Assembly (NCBI RefSeq): GCF_019578655.1 | Contig: NC_063259.1 | Coordinates: 8,916,001-8,980,000, forward strand | Length of the DNA: 64,000 nt | Direction: 5' to 3' | Source: Ricinus communis | Lineage: Eukaryota > Streptophyta > Magnoliopsida > Malpighiales > Euphorbiaceae | In this document: one piece after another, positions 21,770-35,503 of the stretch | How the letters are laid out: every line of letters begins with the position of its first letter | How positions within the stretch are numbered: the first letter of the stretch is position 1 | The notes under the pieces: model-generated | Database searches by the model: none | What the model saw: only the letters and a program-made list of their open reading frames with translations | What the model was told of the DNA's origin: nothing | Translations under genes and position numbers: made by a program

Positions 21770-22079
21770 GGCTTATGTTATTATTAACACTTTATGTTGT
21801 TATTAGTGGCTTATGGTACTAGCTTCAGAAAGCAATGTTGTTAACCACTTATTATAGTTGAACATTTTAGTTATGTATTGGATGTAATCCAGTTTGTTTC
21901 AATTACATTTTTGTTTGTTGGACTTAAATTACTTATTAAGTAGGTTGTATGTTAGTTTGGTTACCAACCATAAACTCAAAATTTAAGTTAAGCAATGCAA
22001 TCTGCTTTCATTAATTATCAAAGTAATAATAGTTAGGCTTTCATTAGTTATTGCCTAAGCCCCATCCAACATTTACTAT
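21770..22079. other. Spacer between convergent MULE genes
   Basis: AT-rich, with no coding frame supported. It holds the presumed 3' ends of the transposase (+) and the GRF gene (-). Confidence 0.5.
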
Positions 22080-22666
22080 TCAAATTAAAATACAAATATA
22101 ATCATACAAACCATAAGCAACACCAGTATCCTTAAAAACCAATTTTTCCCTACTCAGCTTTGCTTTAACATTTTTCAACTCTCGAAGCAGTTGGGTCTTC
22201 TGGCACTCAGCTTCTTCAAACTTTTTTTCCAAACATACTTAAAATTAGCTCTTCATTCTTGCTTAGGGCAGCTTCAACCTTCTCGTTCAACATTTTCTCT
22301 ACTTCAGCTTTACATCTCACTTGCTCTTGCAAGCTATTCCTTTGAACCTTCGACCTCAACATTAATCCCCTTTGGAAGCATGGCAATTCTCAATCAAACC
22401 ATTCAAAGAATTGACAGTCATCATGCTTGTGAAAATTGAGAAATAAATCAAATTAGAAAGCAATTTTTGCAAACTCTATAAAGAAAGCAACATCAAGAAT
22501 AGCCATTTATCATTCTCACTGGACAACGATAGAATCTTCTCTCTAGATTCTTATCAATCCATGAGGTTAGAAAGTCAGCTACCATGTCATGACCACAAGA
22601 CTTAGTAGAAATGACACTTGAAACCGATGCTCGTGAGGTACTTGAATTGTGAGAGCTTTGTGCCAT
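22080..22666 (-). pseudogene. GRF-type zinc finger / coiled-coil gene inside the MULE
   Basis: ATG at 22666 (minus). Exon 1 encodes a Ser-rich start and SCGHDM..FLTSWIDKNLERRFYRCP, matching the GRF zinc-finger pattern (CG..TSxT..NPGRRFY.CP). A second exon from ~22430 supplies CQFFEWFD. A stop at 22390-22392 then interrupts, and a Lys/Glu/Leu-rich coiled coil follows (LQEQVRCKAEVEKMLNEKV). A run of seven A residues (about 22230) shifts the frame, after which KTQLLRELKNVKAKLSREK and a hydrophobic tail continue to a stop at 22080. It lies tail-to-tail with the transposase between the TIRs, like mudrB in MuDR, though I see no relation to MURB. Function unknown; GRF domains bind DNA in other proteins. 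Confidence 0.65.
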
Positions 22667-22820
22667 TTTTGAGTATTGCTTATGCTAGAGTTTTAATCTT
22701 ATCAATGCTCTCTTTTAATTATTAGTATTTGTAAATTAGGGACTCTAGGACTTAGATTCAGAGGCCAAAACGCTGCATTTTGGAAGTAGCCAATGTCTCA
22801 ATTACGTGTTAAAGTGCTAT

Positions 22821-22992
22821 GATGAGTTGGACAAGCTGATTGAACCACCGTTACCCACGTCAGATAATTCTAGATGGAGTTTACCAAGTTAATTCGAATT
22901 GCAAATTTCTTTACATTATGCCTCTAATTGCCAAAATTGAAAGGTTTGGTTAAAATTACTAAAAATGGAAATGATCGTGATTTAAATTACAT
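22821..22992 (-). repeat. Right terminal inverted repeat of the MULE
   Basis: Complement of 13113-13255. It carries ~30 bp of extra sequence relative to the left repeat. Confidence 0.75.
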
Positions 22993-23600
22993 ATAACTTT
23001 TAAAAATAAACATTACATTATACTATCTACAGAATTCCTCAACTCTGCCTTGATCTTGTATGCTCCAAGTTTTGCTGTAACTGAGTAAAAAGCAACCTCG
23101 TAGAAGCTATGTGAAGTGTCAACTTTTATTCATTTTAGTACTTTTCATCCAAAAAATTCAAAAATACTTAAGGGCCATCTGGCATTAATTTTTCTCTGTT
23201 ATGTTATTTGAATCTTGAAAGTTATTTTAAGAAAAGCATATTAACTTGCGCTTTTTCTAAAATCAGATATGAGAAAGCAGTTTATATATTAGAAGAACAA
23301 TTTAAACCAATATATTATAGTTAAAAAACTTTATGTTTTTCACTCACTCGTTACAATCTACCATCCATTTGCACACATATATATATATAGTTAATATATT
23401 CAAGATAATCATGTATTTACAAAATACCGTCTTAATTCATCCTATTTCACCAGATCCGGGATTTAGCCTTTTAATTTAAATAAGATTAATAAAATTTTCC
23501 CCGCTTAAAGGATAATCATTTGTTACCAATGGGAAACTCTTTCTCGTTTTAAATTGAAAATTGAGGTTGCAGCAATGAAACCATAAATTTGATACACAAT
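22993..23600. other. AT-rich spacer
   Basis: No gene or repeat recognised beyond short AT runs (23378-23395). Confidence 0.4.
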
Positions 23601-23610
23601 AGACAAATAT

Positions 23611-23676
23611 GTGGCCAAGTTGTAAGGCAACGGGTTTTGGTCCCGCTATTCGGAGGTTCGAATCCTTCCGTCCCAG
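23611..23676 (+). pseudogene. trnQ-UUG: Plastid-derived trnQ-UUG remnant
   Basis: GTGGCCAAG.TGTAAGGCAACGG, the anticodon arm with TTTTGG (anticodon UUG), the T arm GGTTCGAATCC and the 3' strand GTCCCAG match chloroplast tRNA-Gln. The 5' acceptor strand that should pair with GTCCCAG is missing: ACAAATAT precedes it. So this is a truncated plastid-DNA insert rather than a working tRNA. The mitochondrial tRNA-Gln differs more. Confidence 0.8.
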
Positions 23677-24608
23677 CTATTCCTATATATATATATATTC
23701 TGAAGTTTATACTTTTCATTAATTTTATGCAATTATTTCAAAGATAAATATTTATATTTTTAATTTATTTTTCAAACACTTTCCGACAACAATATTTAAA
23801 ATTTTATAATAAAAAAAATGATGTAACAAATCAATATGCTTACTAAAAGAATTAGCAAGTCCACAAAAAAATTATTACGCTTAGCTATAAAATGTGTAAA
23901 AAAATTCATATATATAAAATCTTTTATAATTATATTATTAAATCTAAAATAAACTATTTATACTGAATTATAAATATTATTTTTTTAGTAAATACAGTCA
24001 ATTACCTACGTCATTTTTCTCACCGTGAAAGTTCGAAATTATAATCGAAAAGTGTTTTTGAAAATTAAAAACATGAATATTTATTTTAAAATTTTAAAAC
24101 AATTGAATAAAATTTATTAAAAGTTCTAAATTTAACTGGTAATTAGGCATACTATATATGTAGAAGTGTGATGGAAGGGGAACATATAAATTTACTAATA
24201 GAGCCTTAATATTTTATTGGTTAACTACTTTTATTTAGTCTTTTATTAATTTAATTTAATAATAAATTTAATAATTTATTTAGTACAAGTCTAATTCTAA
24301 AATCTGACTTCATTAGAATATTAAGTCGACAATGAATTTAATCCTAAAAAATGACATTTTGATTATATTTTTAATATTATTAACTGACAAATTATTTTTT
24401 TTTAATTTTACAATAACTCATAATTCTAAAAATAGCATATATTAAGCAAAGAATTAAAATAACACTAAAATGACGGCAATAATAAATAAAAAAGAAATAA
24501 TATGCACAGTTATAATATTAAATCTAACAACATATATATTATTTTATTTTTAAATAATAACGAGTCAAATAGTTAATATCCACATACTGAACATGAGTAA
24601 AAAAACTT

Positions 24609-24885
24609 CTCCTTCCATTCCATATTAATTGCCATTTTTTAATAGTTCACTCGGATTAAAAAATATTTACTCGACATAATCATAAGAAAAAAAAAGTTAA
24701 ATTAGACTAAATCATCCTTATATAGATATTGTAAGATTTATTACACCTATTCTCATACAACATTCTCATACAGTGATAAAATAGAAAAAAAAAAAAAGAA
24801 ATTAATGTTGCATTGAGTATATTAAAGTGACACATAATTAGAATTTTTTTATTTGAAAAAGAGAATTAATATAGAATGGAGGTAG
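24609..24885. mobile_element. Stowaway-like MITE
   Basis: 277 bp with inverted ends CTCCTTCCATTCCATATTAATT and the complement of AATTAATATAGAATGGAGGTAG. TA follows the right end, and TT lies where TA is expected on the left. Size, CTCC..GGAG ends and TA target fit Tc1/mariner-derived Stowaway elements. Confidence 0.65.
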
Positions 24886-25494
24886 TAATATATATTAAAA
24901 TTAAAAGGAAAGAAGACTTCATGAGATTCAAACAAAATTTCACCATTAACTACTTCCTAATTAAACATCCTTGATGAGAACATAGCCAGTCACTCTGTAT
25001 GTGTCTGCACAGATAACAACCAATTTTTCCTATTAATGCACACGCTTAAAGATTATAGAATTCAACCCAAGCCATCAAAAGCCATTTCTCAACCTATCAG
25101 AAATCTGACGCCAGAAGAGCCACCAAAATGTTGTCAGAAAATGATAAGCTCATAGCCTATCGATGTCGTCTGCCACTTCCAACACAAGTGGCAAATTCAG
25201 CTTAGAAACTAATTTAGGAGCAGCATAACAGCTATTAACCTAGCACAGATGTTTGTGTGAAACGTTCATCCTTCAGACCATATGATTAGTTAAATTTCCT
25301 AATATAAGTATTAAAAAAAAAAAAAACTCATTCCCCATTGATATTCCCTTTCTGACCCAGCAATGTAACATAGAACTCAAATATGGATACAGACAAGACG
25401 GATAAAAATTATGCAAGTAGGTATTCTGTAAGAGTTAAACTTCAAAATAAATATTATTGCAAGCAAGCACATAGCCAGGTTAGGTACCTGGAGT

Positions 25495-29084
<3,590 letters not shown>

Positions 29085-31223
29085 TTCTATGATCTGCTTC
29101 GGATTTGTTCTCAGATGATCGTTAGTAATAACTACAAATCCAATGAAAAAAGAGGAAAAAGCAGAGACGGCAAGACATTGACACCAAAATGTAGGTGTAA
29201 ACTGCAAAGTTGACCCCTCAGCTTTTCCATGTTCGATTTAACCCAACTTTTATTTTTCCTTAATCAGATTTGATACGTGTTTTTCAAATTCCAATCAACT
29301 TAGACCAATTTGTGGTATTATTTTTTTAGTGAAGAAATGTAAAATACTTAATTAAATAATATTTTTTATTATTGAAATGTAGAAAGTGAGTTTTTATATT
29401 ACACCATGAATTAAATGATATTCTACCGTATTTGTTGCATATATTGAATTTCTTTTTAAAAAATAAACTCTTGCTTATTTTAAATAAATAATATTTGTAA
29501 ATAAAATACATGGAAGAATGTGCAATTTTGCTCCTAATTTTTGGCCCAAAACACATATTTGCTCCTAAACTAATTTCTAGTGCAAAATCACATTAAATTC
29601 GTTATTTAAACTCCTTATAATCGATAATTAAACAATTATTAACTAGAAAAATGTGATTGTATGTTTTTGAAAGGTTAAAAAGGTGGGCCAACCAAGCTAA
29701 CGTGGCAATAAATAATCAACTATAACTACCATTTTCTCTATCCGATTCCTCCTTTTCTTATCTTCATTTTCTTCAAACCCATCAAACAAATCCATTTCCT
29801 CCAAAATTAGTTTCTAAGAATTGAATTAGAGCCATGTTCTCATAAACCCATCTTTTATTCTTCTTATACCTCTTATTCTTTATATATATACAATTTTGTT
29901 TTGTTGGATTAAAGTTATTTGTTTTCTTTAGTTTAATTGAACTAAGAGTTTGAACTTTTAAAGAGTTCTATTACTGAATGATTTTTTAAAAATTAAAACG
30001 AGAAGATTTGTGGTAATGGAAATGGAGATGTTTGTGGCAATAATGGCCATAGTTGTGGTACTTTGAAAAATGTGTATGAAATGAAAGAGAAAGATTTGCT
30101 ATAAAATTAGTAAAAATCATTTTTAGGTTTAGTGTAATATCTCTCTTTAATTCTTTCTTTATATTAACAATAATGGAGGTTTGGAAAAGATAGTAAATAG
30201 TGACAAGTCATATTAATGTAGGTGAATCTACATTACAATGCTGCAACATACTTACTAGCATATTTGCTCCTACAAATTTCAAATTATTAAATAGTAATCA
30301 GTAAATTTGTACTTTTAAAATATTCTTTTGAGTAGAGGCCATTGTTATGTAGAAATGCAAAATGCTCCAACAAGGTGTTTGGTAAGTATTTCGGCTCTTT
30401 CAGGTGTGATTGATTGCTAAGCATGCTAGAGGCTAATTATCTTAATTAATTGATATGGATGTAATAAATGTAAAATGTGTGAGTATTTGACTTCTAACCT
30501 AGATGATTGTGTAGGTAATAAAGGAACCTAAACTACTTTTGGTTTTTAGCTAAGCTATGCTCTCGCTAAATCACTATGCAAAGCTAATTAATGAGCTAAA
30601 ATTTAAACTAATAGTGAGTTAATGATGTAAACATGAATTGTGAATGTGCAAATATGAGCTAAGAACATATAATTAATGAGCTAGAAAGGTGAAAAAATGA
30701 GTTTAAGAAATAACGTTAAGAGCTAAATTACTCTAAGCTAAAAGCGATAATGTAAAATGTAAGCTAAGTAACTCAATTACAATAAATAAATGCTGAAACA
30801 ATAATTAAAAAGCTTCAAGAATTTAATTACATAAAGTAAATGACTTTACATGACGTAATTGAATGCTAAGGAACACTTAAAAGTTTCAATTGTACTGAAA
30901 ATTAAAGCAAAGGATTGTTTTTTAATCTAAGGATAAATGTAAAGATAAAGTTCATTAGCTTAAGTTATTTCATTAACTTGGAAATCTTTGATTGTGATAT
31001 TGACAATCAAATTGAGCAGTACTAATATTATTTAATAAGTGTCTTTTTTGAAGGACTTTATTCTACCTTAGAAAGACGTCATTTCTAATTCTGCCTCTTA
31101 AATCTCGACTATAATCAACATGTCGTGATTGTGACATTCATATTTATGTGACCATTGCAACTGAAAGCCAGATCGTGACCTCGAGCCAAGTAATCACGCC
31201 CACAAGAATGAACAAATGAAGGC
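29085..31223. other. ICDH upstream region and AT-rich spacer
   Basis: Immediately upstream of the ATG (29085-29215) is likely 5' UTR. A promoter should lie in about 29200-29600 on the minus strand, but I cannot assign a convincing TATA box. The rest is AT-rich, with an interspersed GAGCTAA-like word between 30540 and 30790. No gene seen. Confidence 0.4.
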
Positions 31224-32114
31224 TGTCACGACCCGATATGTGGGCCCGTAATCGGCACTAGGGAATGGGTAGGCTTAAGGCCACAAAATCCCGTAGTAAG
31301 CCTGACTATTCACTAACTCAATCAAATTGAAATTCGGACTCAATCTAAGGCACTAATTCACAATTAACCTTAACCATTAAATTCTATATATTTAATTCGG
31401 TATGCCAGCATAATTAGGCAAGATCTGAATTTACATAAAATTACAAACCGATAAGTCTAAAATTTCTACTGCGGAGAATCTAGAATTTTAAAAGTCAACA
31501 TACTAATAAAATCAGTTACATCTAACCCGAGAATGAAGGAGTTAGGCTGCTAGATAAAAAGAACTGCAGAAAACTAACCACACTTGAAAAACAATGAAAT
31601 TGAGACTATCAGTCTCGAGAGTGAGTTAAAATCATATATCCCAAAACGAATATAAGTACTTCAATAAAATATTTTTTTAATTAAAATAAAACACGTGTCA
31701 TGCTATGCTTCTGTAAAATAAAATAAATTTTATTTCATACTACAGGACAGAGTACCTCAGTAGAACCCTAGCTCCATCACTAACAGTCTCGACTCTTTCA
31801 TTTTAACAGAACTAGCTCCCAGAGAGCGAAGCTCGATCAGGGTTCTTAAATCCAGTCTGGTCACTTAATTATCACCAACACTCTTAGCCTTTCGGCTCTC
31901 TTACTCCAACAAGACTGGTGCCTAGAGAGCGAAGCTCGACCAGGGTCCTTAAATCTAGTATGGTCACTTAAGTTTCCAATAAAGCCAGTGCCCAAAGAGC
32001 AATGCTCGACTAGGGACCTTTACTCCTGCAAATACATTCTACTCAGCCCAGAGAGTTAAACTCGACCAAGGCAAGTCCTAAATTTACCTTTTTTAAATTT
32101 ACCCTTTTATTATC
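31224..32114 (-). mobile_element. Truncated LTR, family A, copy A2
   Basis: Begins TGTCACGACCCGATATGTGG on the plus strand, the complement of the LTR 3' end of A1 (16849 downward), and matches A3 from 61208. It stops at the first base of the Athila LTR (32115). Its outer half is not found on the far side, so it was truncated. It holds the ~65-bp minisatellite (31795-32080) that A3 has and A1 lacks. Confidence 0.75.
31795..32080. repeat. Minisatellite in LTR A2
   Basis: About four degenerate ~65-bp units containing CCTAGAGAGCGAAGCTCGAC and CAGGGTCCTTA. Counterpart at 61795-62035 in A3. Confidence 0.75.
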
Positions 32115-33631
32115 TGATGTGCATAGTTTTACATATATTTGCTTGCACATTATTGTGTATTTTATTAGTAATTATTGTGCTTTTATTCCAAGATCACCTG
32201 TGTTTTGTGTTCTTTTACATTTCAAGAGAATTTATAGGACCATCATCAGTGTTTGAGCAATTATAGATTAATATGTGCGAAAACGGACAGGAATTCATCA
32301 AAATTGGACAAGGGCTCGCATGTCAAACATTGAGCACGGCCTAGGTCAAAGGCGTGCTAATCAGCACGGCTTGGACTCTGGCCGTGACCAACCATTAGCT
32401 TTTGATCCTCAAATGTGGCATTTTGGGCACGGTTTCTGAGGCTGTCATGGCCTTTAGCACAGACCATGGTGGCTCAGCACCGGCGCGGGGGCACGGCTAG
32501 GAAGAAAACCTAACTTGCGAGATCCGAATGTTCAACACAGCCTGGACTCCGGCCGTGCTGACCAGCATGGCCATGACCACGACCGTGCTGGGACAATTAT
32601 ATAAGGAAAGCGATTTCTTGAGCTAGGGCAAAGCAAGGAGGAGGAGAGTTTTGGCGACTGGTTCGGTTTCTGTGGAGTACTGAGTTCGGGAGCGAGTTGC
32701 AGAGAGTGAGAACCCCGGAATCGCAAGGTTCCGAGTGCAAAACAGTAGTGGAGCAAATCGAGAGGCAATTGGGGAGATCAATCATAGTGCTGATTCATAG
32801 TTGGAGCTGTTCATCCAATTTGAGAGAAAAGGGTGTATATGTTTCATTTTTGTTATTCTTTCATTATAATTGATTTCCTAGTTGTTTTAAACATGAACAT
32901 GTGTAGCTAGATTGATTTAATCCATTGGGATTTCTTTACTATGTTGGCTTATTATTAAATTGTTACATTGTTTGAGTTTAGTTTTGTATCCTTCTTGCTT
33001 TCAGTGTTAATAAGATAATGCATTATTCATGAGACGTTGTGAATTGTGGTGCTTAGATTGCTTTATGTGATTGAGAAGTCTATTTGGCAATTGGAATTTT
33101 GAATAGCAAGAACTAGTTAATAATCATTTAGAGATAAGGATAATTAACTAGCCGGATTAAAAATTAATAAAGCTTAATAAAGGCAGATTAAAGCTTAATG
33201 CTAATTTAAGAATCACTCATTAGGAAGAGATTCCAACTTTAGATTCTTGAGTCTAGGAATTCGGTTATCTCAAGAGAGAAACCGAATTCAGTTAAGAATT
33301 CATCCACGGGTAGCATAATTGGATTCATCAATCTGTTATCTTTTGTTTGATTGACAACTAGTCTAGGTTCCCTTTAGGTTTGCTTTCTTGTCTTGATTGT
33401 TTCATTTATCCATTCATTCCTGCATCTCACTTAGAACTCAACTTATAGTTATTAGGAAATTTAGAAATTATTCATCATTCATTTTAGGCTAATATAACAG
33501 AGAACAAAGTAGTAACTCTGGGCTTTCACTTTTCCAAGAGATACGACCTTGATACTCACCATTAGTGCTAGACTTCATCGATAGGTTCACTGCCTTAGAT
33601 TGTAGCTGTATAAAATAACCTATCAAGTTTT

Positions 33632-33649
33632 TGGCGCCGTTGCCGGGGA
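33632..33649 (+). promoter_or_regulatory. Primer-binding site (tRNA-Asp)
   Basis: TGGCGCCGTTGCCGGGGA, 18/18 to the Athila-type tRNA-Asp site, 6 bp after the LTR end. Confidence 0.9.
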
Positions 33650-33759
33650 ATGTTTGAAAACTAGAGTGAAATTTACTATTTGTTAGTTTAGCCATTTTTT
33701 TATTATTTTTATTTTTATTTATTTAATTTTATTTGTACATATTTATTTAGTTTAAGTTT

Positions 33760-35020
33760 ATGATTCAGGTAGTGAATGATACGGTGGTTCAATGCTAAAT
33801 TCAAACTCTTTGTATGACGCGTTGGAGAATGGGATCAGGAACCAAGAGAGTGCCAAAAATTAGGATACCCGTGCAGCCTTAGAAACTCGAGTGGAATCAT
33901 TTTGCAGGGCTACCAATCAACTATCCACTCCTATCCTTTCATCTCAAGATTTTTGGGAAATTTGTTGTGGTTTACATTTGAGTAATGATTGTCCATTATG
34001 CATTGATTTTGCTCATTGTTCTTATAACTTTGAACAGGTGAATTATACGGGAAGTTGGCTAAATAACTCGTATGAAAGCACCTACAATCAAGAATGGGGC
34101 ACTCATTCACCCTTTGGATAGAGCTTAGATGGCTAAGAACCACTAGGATTTTAGCAACTATATCAGCAACCTAGTCTTGCACCTTCAACTCAAGATGAAG
34201 AGTTAGTTTCAGAGGAGCTAATGATGAGGTTCTTTACAAGTCTTAAAGATAGATTCTAACAAACAGAGAGGGTACTTGAAAGTCAACAAGCCTCGATTGA
34301 GAACATAAAGCATCAAGTAGGCTTGATCTTCAAGTTACTAGCTGTAGAACAATTGGGAACTCCATCAAACACTACTGAATCCGAGGAACATTTGAGCGCC
34401 GTCACTTTGCATTCAGGTGAGAATTTTTCTGGTTTATCTACTATGTTTGACGATGATGCTTATGTGCAGGAGGACTCCTTAAACATAGAGATAGAACCAT
34501 AAAAGGAAGAGGCAAACATGATTCCTCTGAAAGACTACCAACAAGAACGTACAGTTGATGATGCTGAGTTGCAGCTACAGGAATTTTTGGTGGATTTTCC
34601 ATATGTCCCTTTGATGATGGAAGATGAGCATGAGTTATCCAACGAAGAAGTCTTGGAGCAGCTCGAGTTTCTTCTAGCAAGTGAACCAAGCCAAGGACTG
34701 AAGAAAACCATTGACATTTCTGAAGAAATTGCCCAACCGTTGATCCTTCTAATTGGTGAAACTTCAGCTTTCAAATTGGAAGAGCCCCTACAGCATCATG
34801 ACTATGTGCAACGATATGAGGAATGAGTTTTACCCATCATATTGGCAGCTTGCTTGACAGTCGAGAGGAGGAAATTGACAATTATCCCTCTAAGCGGATA
34901 CTTAAAGCCATTTGCTTGGAAGAAAGATGGATGGTCGTCGATCATACCCGTTTGCTTTTCACCATGAGTCCAGCTAAGAAGACTCATCAGATAAAAAAGA
35001 AGCGCTTTTGGGAGGCACTC
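33760..35020 (+). pseudogene. Athila gag and 3' internal remnants
   Basis: 33891-34121 encodes a gag piece (SFCRATNQLSTPILSSQDF). About 34270-34500 encodes ENIKHQVGLIFKLLA..EEHLSAVTLHSGE, the conserved late-gag segment. 34518-34826 continues with LEQLEFLLASEPS. Stops (34122, 34258, 34501) and the jump to 3' noncoding sequence show deletion of pol. No enzyme domain is present. Confidence 0.65.
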
Positions 35021-35103
35021 CAAATTTTATTTTTTATTTTTAATATTCCAAAACCAAGGAGGAGGAGAGTTTTGGAATATTAAAAATGAAAATTAAAATT
35101 TGG
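35020..35103. repeat. Near-perfect palindrome at a junction
   Basis: 35-bp arms 35020-35054 and 35069-35103 (two mismatches) around a 14-bp purine-rich loop (AAGGAGGAGGAG core). The left arm continues Athila 3' sequence. Just beyond the right arm are two copies of TGGTCTRCCTCTCTT (35101-35115, 35119-35133), which are the complement of the MULE word AAGAGRCAGACCA found at 35187-35200. Confidence 0.85.
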
Positions 35104-35141
35104 TCTGCCTCTCTTGGATGGTCTACCTCTCTTAATTGGAC

Positions 35142-35503
35142 ATGAATTAACCTAACTTTGGCTAAGCTATTTTAAGGCCAAAAGAGACAGACCAAAGAAA
35201 ACACCTCTACCTGATGAGGGGCTTCACAACATACATCTACTCCTAAGTCAACTCAAACAACATAGAAGGAGATAAGCAATACAAGTGCAAATGAGTTCAG
35301 ACAGGTCAAACAAGGATATGGTATGAGAATATTTGAAGAAATTGGAAATATATACATGAGGGTATATATATATTTAACTTGTCAATTACTTATGATATGT
35401 ATGTATTACTGGTTGCTAATATATTTCTTTTGTTCTTTTGATAGATGCCCGAGAATAAAAAAAGTGAGATACATATCTGAGATAAAAGCTGCAGTAAAGG
35501 TAG
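35142..35503 (+). pseudogene. Duplicate of MULE transposase C-terminal exons
   Basis: Matches 18744-19093 closely over its whole length, including the intron and the GGTAG target duplication. Small indels disrupt it further. There is no MULE terminus or catalytic core here. Confidence 0.85.

Larger units (their letters stand above)
13113..22992 (+). mobile_element. Mutator-like (MuDR-type) transposon with nested insertions
   Basis: Long terminal inverted repeats: about 13113-13255 and the complement at about 22821-22992. Shared blocks include AAATCACGATC, CAATTTTGGCAATTAGAG, TTTGCAATTCGAAT and CCAACTCATC. Between them lie a plus-strand mudrA-like transposase and a convergent minus-strand GRF-domain gene. 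Two solo LTRs (14466-16849 and 19094-21464) are inserted. Without them the element is ~5.1 kb, close to maize MuDR (4.9 kb). I could not fix the exact outer ends or a clear 9-bp target duplication. Confidence 0.8.
32115..35054 (+). mobile_element. Athila-type Ty3/gypsy element, deleted
   Basis: 5' LTR 32115-33625 (TGATGTGCATAG.., ends ..TATCA) with cacggc/gccgtg repeats typical of Athila LTRs and a TATATAA box at 32598-32604. The primer site TGGCGCCGTTGCCGGGGA (tRNA-Asp, 33632-33649) is perfect. Gag fragments follow, then the Athila 3' untranslated hallmark (GCGCTT.TGGGAGGCA, ~35001-35017). Protease, RT, integrase and the 3' LTR are missing. It ends in a palindrome at 35020-35103. Confidence 0.75.

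Noticed and set aside
23611..23676. Functional tRNA-Gln
   Set aside because: The 5' acceptor strand does not pair with the 3' strand; treated as an organelle-derived remnant.
34518..34826. Independent host gene of 102 codons
   Set aside because: Matches the expected late-gag position of the Athila element and is flanked by its other fragments.
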